DNA of 9,289 bases from an uncultured Porphyromonadaceae bacterium (GTDB taxonomy: Bacteria; Bacteroidota; Bacteroidia; Bacteroidales; Muribaculaceae): assembly GCA_900555165.1 (NCBI GenBank), contig USKE01000068.1, forward strand, positions 1 to 9,289. The letters are read 5' to 3'. The translations under genes and the position numbers were made by a program. Under the pieces are notes generated by a model. It did no database searches. It saw only the letters and a program-made list of their open reading frames with translations, and was not told the DNA's origin. Position 1 is the first letter of the stretch; the number at the start of each line of letters is the position of its first letter. This document shows, one piece after another, positions 1-4,749 of this stretch.

Positions 1-171
1 TTACGAAGAAATCGGCGTCCTCCAGACGCCACTGCACCTTAAGTTAATAGCATTGTGTAGCGACCCTACAATGAATACAGGCACATTCCGACATATCATG
101 TTTTTCATTTATTTTAAGAGTTCCGGCCAAATAATTGGGGGCGGCGCGCAGGTCATTTCGGTAAAAATCAC
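1..171. other. Left-edge non-coding stretch
   Basis: I see no supportable gene here. Short open frames run in from the left edge and stop at 40-42 and 45-47 on the plus strand, and another stays open to 186, but each tail is too short to judge. Two weak hairpins are visible: GGCGTC (14-19) with GACGCC (25-30), and CATTGT..AG with CTACAATG across 51-73. The stretch 95-120 is AT-rich, unlike the GC-rich genes nearby, which fits an intergenic region upstream of the bamD promoter. Confidence 0.5.
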
Positions 172-179
172 TAACTTTG
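172..179 (+). promoter_or_regulatory. Bacteroidetes-type -7 box upstream of bamD
   Basis: TAACTTTG at 172-179 matches the Bacteroidetes primary-sigma -7 consensus TAnnTTTG. No TTTG-like -33 box lies about 19 nt upstream, so only the -7 half is well supported. Transcription would begin near 185, giving a leader of roughly 65-70 nt before the ATG at 253. That leader holds the palindromes CCGGTACCGG (194-203) and CACCGGTG (221-228). Confidence 0.6.
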
Positions 180-252
180 TGGCTTGAAATGCTCCGGTAC
201 CGGCGGTCACAGGCCGCGGGCACCGGTGTTTCGGCCACTTAAAAGCCCCGTC

Positions 253-1071
253 ATGAGCAAATTCATCTCACTGATTTCCACCATACTGGTCAGCCTGATG
301 GCCCTCGCATTCACATCGTGCGGCGAGTATCAGAAAGCACTCAAAAGCCCCGACGCGAACTACAAATACGAGTTCGCCAAGAAAGCTTTCGAGCAGAAAC
401 GTTATGTGCAGGCCTATACCCTGCTCAAGGATGTCATAACCGTGCTCAAAGGTTCAGACCAGGCCGAGGAGTCGCTCTACCTGCTCGGGCTCAGCCATTA
501 CGAGAACAAAGAGTACCCCGATGCCGCCACTTACTTCAAGGCATACTACCAGCGCTACCCCAAAGGCAAATTCGCCGAGATGGCACGTTACTACGCCGGT
601 TACGCATATTACCTCGACTCGCCCGAGGCTCAGCTCGACCAGTCGGAGACCATAAAGGCAATCGAGGAACTGCAGGGATTTCTTGAATACTTCCCGCGCT
701 CAGACAAAGTCACCCTGGCCCAGAACGCCATCTTCGAGCTGCAGGATAAGCTCACCCTCAAGGAACTGCAGAACGCGCAGCTCTACTACAACCTCGGCAC
801 TTACATGGGCAACAACTACGAGAGCGCCATCATCACCGCCAAGAACGCCATCAAAGAGTACCCCTACTCGAAATACAAGGAAGAACTTGAGATGCTCGTG
901 CTGAAATCGCGCTACCAGGAGGCCAACCTTTCGGTAGAGGAGAAGAAAGCCGACCGTTTCCGCGACGTCATCGACGAATACTACTCGTTCGTCAACAACT
1001 ACCCCGACTCGCCGCGCCGCGCCGAAGCCGACAACATCCTCAAGATCGCCCGCAAATACATCAAGGACTGA
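253..1071 (+). CDS. bamD: Outer membrane protein assembly factor BamD (lipoprotein)
   Basis: BamD is an essential periplasm-facing lipoprotein of the BAM complex; with BamA it inserts beta-barrel proteins into the outer membrane. The 272-aa product has a type II signal peptide with a lipobox ending at Cys23 (AFTSC). Tetratricopeptide-like helical pairs follow: about residues 37-65, 70-103 (SLYLLGLSHYENKEYPDAA, then YQRYPKGK), 109-150, 175-206 (LYYNLGTYMGNNYESAI) and 235-270 (FVNNYPDSPRRAEA). The recurring Y-P after a TPR helix is typical of the YfiO/BamD family, and the length fits the family. I chose ATG 253 because an in-frame ATG at 184 would sit at or before the predicted transcription start and would put about 23 non-signal residues ahead of the signal peptide. 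An omega-like RNA polymerase subunit gene follows after 77 nt and is probably co-transcribed. Confidence 0.93.
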   Translation: MSKFISLISTILVSLMALAFTSCGEYQKALKSPDANYKYEFAKKAFEQKRYVQAYTLLKDVITVLKGSDQAEESLYLLGLSHYENKEYPDAATYFKAYYQRYPKGKFAEMARYYAGYAYYLDSPEAQLDQSETIKAIEELQGFLEYFPRSDKVTLAQNAIFELQDKLTLKELQNAQLYYNLGTYMGNNYESAIITAKNAIKEYPYSKYKEELEMLVLKSRYQEANLSVEEKKADRFRDVIDEYYSFVNNYPDSPRRAEADNILKIARKYIKD

Positions 1072-1084
1072 TTCCCCTCCCCCA

Positions 1085-1119
1085 TCTCTCCCATAATTCC
1101 CTTCTCTCCCATAACTCCC
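1085..1119 (+). repeat. Pyrimidine-rich 18-nt tandem repeat in the bamD-rpoZ spacer
   Basis: Two 17-nt copies, 1085-1101 and 1103-1119, differ at one position (TCTCTCCCATAATTCCC and TCTCTCCCATAACTCCC) and are offset by 18 nt. They are preceded by a C/T-rich tract at 1073-1083. The coding strand of the spacer is almost free of G, so it should be unstructured in mRNA. It could set the rpoZ translation level or be a slipped-strand duplication; nothing here decides between these. Confidence 0.6.
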
Positions 1120-1148
1120 ACCGCCAAACACTATACCCGATAAAATCT

Positions 1149-1487
1149 ATGGATTACAAAAAGACAAATGCCCCGCTCAATACCGTCACACGCGACATGA
1201 TGGATCTTTGCAAGGACACAGGCAACGTCTATGAGACAGTGTCGATCATCGCCAAACGCTCAAACCAGATCGCAGGCGAGATGAAACACGACCTCGACAA
1301 GAAACTCCAGGAATTCGCATCGCTCAACGATAACCTCGAGGAGGTTACCGAGAACCGCGAGCAGATCGAGATCTCGCGCTACTACGAGAAACTCCCCAAA
1401 CCCACGCTCATCGCCACCCAGGAGTATATCGAGGGTAAAATCCACTTCCGCAACCCGGCCAAAGACAAACTGGGCCTCGACGACTGA
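1149..1487 (+). CDS. rpoZ: DNA-directed RNA polymerase omega/Rpb6-like subunit
   Basis: This is a small RNA polymerase accessory subunit that binds beta-prime and helps core assembly. The 112-aa product carries the omega/Rpb6 core signature around residues 25-43 (GNVYETVSIIAKRSNQIA), the counterpart of the N-R-Y-E...A-x-R-A-R-Q-I motif of canonical omega. An acidic helical middle follows (about 44-75) and then KLPKPTLIATQEYIEGKI (81-98), where P-T-x-x-A-x-E-Y resembles the conserved Rpb6 P-x-x-A-x-x-E element. The length fits Bacteroidetes omega-type proteins. The start ATG follows an A-rich stretch (GATAAAATCT) with no Shine-Dalgarno, as is normal in this phylum. The gene lies 77 nt after bamD with no promoter between, so read-through is likely. 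Confidence 0.85.
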   Translation: MDYKKTNAPLNTVTRDMMDLCKDTGNVYETVSIIAKRSNQIAGEMKHDLDKKLQEFASLNDNLEEVTENREQIEISRYYEKLPKPTLIATQEYIEGKIHFRNPAKDKLGLDD

Positions 1488-1512
1488 TTCCGCACCGTTC
1501 CCCAGCGCGTGC

Positions 1513-1561
1513 CGTTGCCGCATCGCATCGGCAACGTTGCGAAACGCCCGACATCTCTTTT
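1513..1561 (+). terminator. Possible terminator after rpoZ
   Basis: CGTTGCCG (1513-1520) pairs perfectly with CGGCAACG (1529-1536) across an 8-nt loop. It lies 26 nt past the rpoZ stop and upstream of the rpsO promoter, where a terminator is expected. A short T-run comes only at 1558-1561, about 20 nt after the stem, so this is not a textbook intrinsic terminator. A second stem, TCCCTGA (1573-1579) with TCAGGGA (1591-1597), follows and lacks a U-tract. Confidence 0.4.
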
Positions 1562-1605
1562 CGGCATGTTTTTCCCTGAAAATCTGAAAATCAGGGAGCC
1601 GAAAC

Positions 1606-1636
1606 TTTGCGGCATCAAAAAAAAATCGTAACTTTG
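1606..1636 (+). promoter_or_regulatory. Consensus Bacteroidetes promoter for rpsO
   Basis: TTTG at 1606-1609 and TAACTTTG at 1629-1636 are separated by exactly 19 nt, matching the described Bacteroides promoter architecture (-33 TTTG, -7 TAnnTTTG). This is the best promoter in the window and fits the high expression expected of a ribosomal protein gene. Transcription should begin near 1642, leaving a leader of roughly 148 nt before the rpsO ATG. Confidence 0.8.
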
Positions 1637-1641
1637 CGCCG

Positions 1642-1789
1642 CTGAAACCACCGGACGTCACGGCGGTCGGCCTGAGAACCTCCATTTTTTGAGAGGATTA
1701 CTGGCAAAAGACCACAGATGCCGTTGCCGTCAAGGCAGAAGCGCCAAAACTATATTCACATTTTCACAACCCCACAAATCTCAGAAAGA
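1642..1789 (+). promoter_or_regulatory. Long rpsO 5' leader, possible autoregulatory region
   Basis: The predicted transcript has about 148 nt before the S15 start codon. It can form a short imperfect stem (ACCACCG at 1648-1654 with CGGCGGT at 1661-1667) and a weak one (CCTC 1679-1682 with GAGG 1693-1696). From about 1742 to 1789 it is A/C-rich and probably unpaired. S15 is known to repress its own mRNA through different leader structures in several bacterial groups, so autoregulation is plausible, but I do not recognise a known S15-binding motif here. Confidence 0.35.
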
Positions 1790-2065
1790 ATGCATCTTAA
1801 TTCTGAAGAAAAAGCAGCAATCTTTGAGAAATACGGTAAGGGTAAGACTGACACTGGCTCGCCTGAAGCCCAGATTGCATTGTTCTCGGTCCGTATCGCT
1901 CATTTGACTGAGCACCTCAAGTCAAATCACAAAGATTATACAACTGCCCGCGCATTGAAAGCACTCGTAGGTAAGCGTCGTCGTCTTCTCGACTACCTGA
2001 TCCGCAAGGACATCACCCGCTACCGTGCTCTCATCGCCCAGAAGGAACTCGGCATCCGCAAATAA
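1790..2065 (+). CDS. rpsO: 30S ribosomal protein S15 (uS15)
   Basis: S15 binds the central domain of 16S rRNA early in 30S assembly and contributes to an intersubunit bridge. The 91-aa product shows the family's hallmarks: DTGSPEAQIALFSVRIAHLTEHL (residues 21-43), the HKD element (47-49), and GKRRRLLDYLIRKDITRYRALI (61-82), ending in LGIRK. E. coli S15 has 89 residues. I chose ATG 1790 over an in-frame upstream ATG at 1718 because the extra 24 residues match nothing in S15. AGAAAG lies directly before ATG 1790. It has its own promoter (1606-1636) and its own terminator (2086-2127), so it is probably monocistronic. Confidence 0.96.
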   Translation: MHLNSEEKAAIFEKYGKGKTDTGSPEAQIALFSVRIAHLTEHLKSNHKDYTTARALKALVGKRRRLLDYLIRKDITRYRALIAQKELGIRK

Positions 2066-2085
2066 GCCGCCGTTTCCGAAACATC

Positions 2086-2127
2086 AAAGGCGACCGCCCC
2101 GATCGGGCGGCCGCCTTTGGTGTTTTT
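2086..2127 (+). terminator. Intrinsic terminator of rpsO
   Basis: AAAGGCGACCGCCC (2086-2099) pairs with GGGCGGCCGCCTTT (2105-2118) with one mismatch, giving a long GC-rich stem and a tight loop. GGTG and five T residues (2123-2127) follow. It begins 20 nt after the rpsO stop. Confidence 0.85.
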
Positions 2128-2407
2128 GTGCCGGTACGTTGCCACGGCACCCTGTGGGGGCTGGCGTGGGTGCCACTATGCGTCACACACGTGAGCAATG
2201 AGGGCCGGGTGACGCATGCTGTGCGGTGCCTCAGTGGCACCATGAAATGCAATGCCTGTCGGGTTATCGGCCGAGCTCGGCCGATAACTGAAACCGGGAC
2301 CCCGCACGGCGTGGCGGGGCTTAACAGCCGCCCGGTGCCATGCTGTGGTTTGTGCGGCGCGGCAGCTATGTGCGGCGGTTACAGGCTGGGCGCCCACGGG
2401 AGCGCGG
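2128..2407. other. Inverted-repeat-rich spacer between convergent genes
   Basis: This non-coding GC-rich stretch separates rpsO (+) from the DUF3108-type gene (-). It contains at least four inverted repeats: GTGCCG (2128-2133) with CGGCAC (2145-2150); a two-part arm GGTGCCACT plus ATGCGTCA (2169-2185) matched by TGACGCAT (2210-2217) and AGTGGCACC (2233-2241); a perfect 26-bp palindrome (2263-2288); and CCCCGC (2300-2305) with GCGGGG (2314-2319). Open frames exist on both strands, but their translations are rich in R, G, A, C and H, resemble no protein and lack convincing starts. A U-rich terminator for the minus-strand cluster is not evident. Confidence 0.6.
2263..2288. repeat. Perfect 26-bp palindrome
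   Basis: GTTATCGGCCGAG (2263-2275) is followed at once by its exact reverse complement (2276-2288), centred on GAGCTC, with no loop bases. In RNA it would form a strong hairpin from either strand. No T-run follows on either strand, so it is not a canonical intrinsic terminator. It could be a bidirectional transcription barrier, a protein-binding dyad or a repeat-element remnant. Confidence 0.75.
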
Positions 2408-3205
2408 TCAGGCGCCGGCATAGACGGCCCTGACTTTACCCACGGGCAGTTTCCCCTCAAGGAGCAGGGGTATGCGGCGCCCGTCGGTCGAGATCCAGGC
2501 ATCCATGTTGTCTGACGACTTTTTCCCGCCACGCGAGGTGAACGTGAACGTTATGTGATAGCACCGGTGTCGCGTGCCGTCGACCTCAACATCCTTCAGG
2601 CCGTCGTAATGGATGGTCAGCAGCTCTTTCTGCTTTCCCGAGAACACGTTGACCTTAACGGTCTCGCCCGGCTGCATCGACGCATAGTCGAGATGGCGCA
2701 TGTAGTAGTATGACGCCAGCATGTCGATCGTCACGCCCGTGGCCGAGAGCTGTTTGGTCTCGTGGCGTGTTTCGGTATCCTTTTTGCGGCGGCGTGTAAC
2801 GTCGACATCGGCCGTGGTGGTGTTTCCGGCACGGGTGTAGCGCAAGATGTTATGCTCGAAATCGCCCCCTTCATTCGAGATTTTCTCATAGTATGACGGA
2901 AGGAACGTGCCCTGTGCTATGGTTCCCTTAAGGGTGTCGCGCACCATAAAGAACCTGTCGGCCCATTTGGCGGTGGCGCCGGTGAGCAGGGCATTGAACG
3001 TGTCGCCGCGCGGCGTGGTGGTCAGCGTCACAGTTCCGGCCTTCTTGTTGATGAGGCCCCACTTGTACATGATGTTGTAGCGCAGTGTCTCGCGCGGCGC
3101 GTTCCATGCTGCGGCGCCGAAAGCAGTGGCAAAAAGCGCCAGCGCCACCACGAGGCGGGCCGCGAGTCTGCGGCCGGCGCCCGATATGTTTCCTTTAAGT
3201 GTCAT
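2408..3205 (-). CDS. Exported DUF3108-type protein, downstream paralog
   Basis: This 265-aa protein has an N-terminal export signal (basic RRLAAR, hydrophobic LVVALALFATAFG, likely cleavage near AAA-W34). The mature part begins APRETLRYNIMYKWGLINKKAG (36-57), the opening typical of DUF3108 proteins: a beta-rich fold found in Gram-negative envelopes with no established function. Shared landmarks with the gene upstream are the YKWG-I-AG start, GDFE (114-117), the YYYMR-DY-MQPG block (166-180), VNVFSGK (185-191) and DAWISTDGRRIP (235-246). An upstream TTG at 3232 is possible but only adds nine residues ahead of a good signal peptide, so I prefer ATG 3205, 23 nt after the preceding stop. The spacing implies co-transcription. 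I infer a periplasmic or outer-membrane location. Confidence 0.75.
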   Translation of the reverse strand: MTLKGNISGAGRRLAARLVVALALFATAFGAAAWNAPRETLRYNIMYKWGLINKKAGTVTLTTTPRGDTFNALLTGATAKWADRFFMVRDTLKGTIAQGTFLPSYYEKISNEGGDFEHNILRYTRAGNTTTADVDVTRRRKKDTETRHETKQLSATGVTIDMLASYYYMRHLDYASMQPGETVKVNVFSGKQKELLTIHYDGLKDVEVDGTRHRCYHITFTFTSRGGKKSSDNMDAWISTDGRRIPLLLEGKLPVGKVRAVYAGA

Positions 3206-3228
3206 GACACTTAGACAGCGCGCGCCCG

Positions 3229-3999
3229 TCAAGGTTTAACCGCCTCGACCGCCAGCAGGCGGCAGTCCATCTTGCCGAACTTCAGCGTGCCTGTGACGCG
3301 CACAGGCACACGGTCGGGGCCGGTCGAGATCCACGCCTCCAGGTGGTCAGACGAGCTGCCGGGCGCGGGGGTGCTGAAATCGAGCGACACATTGAACGCC
3401 TCGGTCTGCATGCCGCACGAGTCGGCCATCACCTTGCCGTTGTAGGTCACCGCCAGCGTTTCGGGATTCTTGCCGGAGAAGACATTCACTGTCACCGACT
3501 GGCCGGGCTGCATCTGCGAATAGTCGATCTGACGCATGTAGTAGTACACCCCCAGCAGGTCTACCGTCAGCCCCCCACCGTAATGGCTGAGGCGCGAGCG
3601 CACCCCCTTGCCGTCAGGCAGCCGCTTTACTATCTCGCCATCTTTTGCCGACCCCTGCGGATAGGTTATGGTCTCGATTTCGAAGTCACCCGCAGAATAC
3701 GAAAGGTGCTGGGTCATCACCGAACGCACCGTGTCGGCCATCAGCGTGCCCACGATGGTGTCGCCCCCCACATACTCGTGACCGAGCAGCTCAACCGAGC
3801 GCCCTGTAAGCGTGGCGCGGAACGTGCCGGTGCCCGGCAGATTCTCGGCCGTGACGGTAGCCACACCGGCATTGGCGTCGATGAACCCCCACTTATAGTT
3901 TATCTGGTATTTCAGTGTCTCGTCGGGCACCGTCCAGGCACGCACCACTGCGGGTGCCAGCGCCACCGCCGCCACAGCGGCCAGTATGAATCGTCTCAT
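3229..3999 (-). CDS. Exported DUF3108-type protein, upstream paralog
   Basis: This 256-aa protein has a clear signal peptide (MRRFILAAVAAVALAPAVVRA, likely cut before W22). The mature part starts TVPDETLKYQINYKWGFIDANAG and continues with GDFEIETITYP (104-114), LLGVYYYMRQIDYSQMQPG (148-166), VNVFSGK (171-177) and LEAWISTGPDRVPVRVTG (220-237). These match the neighbouring paralog position for position, so the pair arose by tandem duplication and then diverged widely. The family is DUF3108-like, with no known enzymatic role; I see no catalytic motif. It sits 30 nt after the 166-aa gene and 23 nt before its paralog, in one probable minus-strand transcript. No -7 box is visible just upstream. Confidence 0.75.
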   Translation of the reverse strand: MRRFILAAVAAVALAPAVVRAWTVPDETLKYQINYKWGFIDANAGVATVTAENLPGTGTFRATLTGRSVELLGHEYVGGDTIVGTLMADTVRSVMTQHLSYSAGDFEIETITYPQGSAKDGEIVKRLPDGKGVRSRLSHYGGGLTVDLLGVYYYMRQIDYSQMQPGQSVTVNVFSGKNPETLAVTYNGKVMADSCGMQTEAFNVSLDFSTPAPGSSSDHLEAWISTGPDRVPVRVTGTLKFGKMDCRLLAVEAVKP

Positions 4000-4029
4000 G
4001 AAATAAATAATTTGATGTCAGTTGTAATC

Positions 4030-4530
4030 TCAGGCGCCGGCAAGCCCTGTGAGGGGGTAGACCTCGGCGTCGCGGGGCGTGTCGCCATAAATCAGGCGGC
4101 TCAGCAGCAGGCTCACGTCAATCAGCGGCAACGGGCGCCGCGCAAGCGGCGTGCCCTGCGTGTGCACGGCCAGCATCCCCCTCAGGGTGCCTATGCCTGT
4201 GCAGAGCATCAGTCTCAGCACCGACGGCGGCATGTCGACGACCTCGGGGTGACGCGGACCCCGGCCGAAATGCCCCTCGAAATCCTCGACCTCGAACCGC
4301 GTCTCGGTCTCGAAATCGAGCAGACGCCGCCGCAACATGCCGCGCTCCCACGAATATTCCACGGAGAGATGGAGAATGAGCCAGCCCCGCGAGGCATCAC
4401 TGGTCACACGCGCTTTCAGTCTGACACAGGCGCAGGCTTCCTCGCGTGCCTGGGCGAACCTGAGCAGTTCCCAACGATGCAACCGACACCCCGGGGGCAC
4501 CTCGGTCACATCAACAAGGCTGATATTCAT
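4030..4530 (-). CDS. Conserved small protein, possible SecB-like chaperone fold
   Basis: This 166-aa protein has no signal peptide or membrane segment, so it is probably cytoplasmic. The start is ATG 4530 after GAAAGAAACTCAA. An upstream in-frame ATG at 4647 would add 39 residues read from repeat-like spacer, and I reject it. The first half reads as beta strands (CACVRLKARVTSD, WLILHLSVEYSWE, ETRFEVEDF). The second half has an LRLMLCTGIGTLRGMLAVHTQGT segment (105-127) followed by PLPLIDVSLLLS (133-144). An I-x-x-x-R-G-hydrophobic helix followed by a P-L-I/P-I-N/D segment recalls SecB-like proteins, as does strands-then-helix order, but this is a weak resemblance from memory. As first gene of the cluster with two exported proteins, an export or holdase role would make sense. 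Function otherwise unknown. Confidence 0.6.
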   Translation of the reverse strand: MNISLVDVTEVPPGCRLHRWELLRFAQAREEACACVRLKARVTSDASRGWLILHLSVEYSWERGMLRRRLLDFETETRFEVEDFEGHFGRGPRHPEVVDMPPSVLRLMLCTGIGTLRGMLAVHTQGTPLARRPLPLIDVSLLLSRLIYGDTPRDAEVYPLTGLAGA

Positions 4531-4597
4531 TTGAGTTTCTTTCACACTGATAAAACGCCCCCTCGCGCGCGATAGTTCACCCCCGGCGGTTTCCCCA

Positions 4598-4673
4598 CAT
4601 AAAGAGATTTGCACCGCGCTCTCCCCTCCCATATAGAGAGCCCCCAACCTTGGGCCGCGCTACATAAAGAGAG
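4598..4673 (-). repeat. Three CATAAAGAGA-type boxes at 32-33 nt spacing
   Basis: CATAAAGAGA occurs at 4598-4607, CATATAGAGAG at 4630-4640 and CATAAAGAGAG at 4663-4673; start-to-start distances are 32 and 33 nt, about three helical turns. CCGCGCT also recurs, between the first and second boxes and before the third. The boxes lie upstream of the 166-aa gene (start 4530) and read TCTCTTTATG on its coding strand. They could be regulator sites or a degenerate tandem repeat. No recognisable -7 box was found in 4531-4672. Confidence 0.45.
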
Positions 4674-4706
4674 CGCCGCGACTCCCCGATGGGGAAGTCA
4701 CGGCGC
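4660..4706 (-). terminator. Terminator of the 895-aa gene unit
   Basis: On the minus strand GCGCCGTGACTTCCCC (4706-4691) pairs with GGGGAGTCGCGGCGC (4687-4673) with one mismatch and one bulge around a short loop, followed by TCTCTTTATG. It lies about 45 nt past the stop of the 895-aa gene. It separates that unit from the 166-aa/DUF3108 cluster. Confidence 0.75.
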
Positions 4707-4749
4707 CCGTATCATCCGGTCCGGCGCGGAGCCGGCTCAATGTCATTTA

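Noticed and set aside
1..47. C-terminal tail or start of a neighbouring gene at the left edge
   Set aside because: Plus-strand frames give tails of about 13-14 residues, and a minus-strand frame could start near 38, but none is long enough to separate from chance.
184..252. In-frame upstream extension of bamD from ATG 184
   Set aside because: It starts at or before the predicted transcription start and places 23 non-signal residues in front of a clear lipoprotein signal peptide.
2128..2532. Open frames on both strands in the convergent spacer
   Set aside because: They overlap inverted repeats and the end of the DUF3108-type gene, have no plausible starts, and read as R/G/A/C-rich sequence without protein character.
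3343..4575. 410-codon plus-strand open frame opposite two minus-strand genes
   Set aside because: It is antisense to convincing genes with signal peptides and family motifs; its translation is rich in H, R and Q, as expected of a GC-bias shadow.
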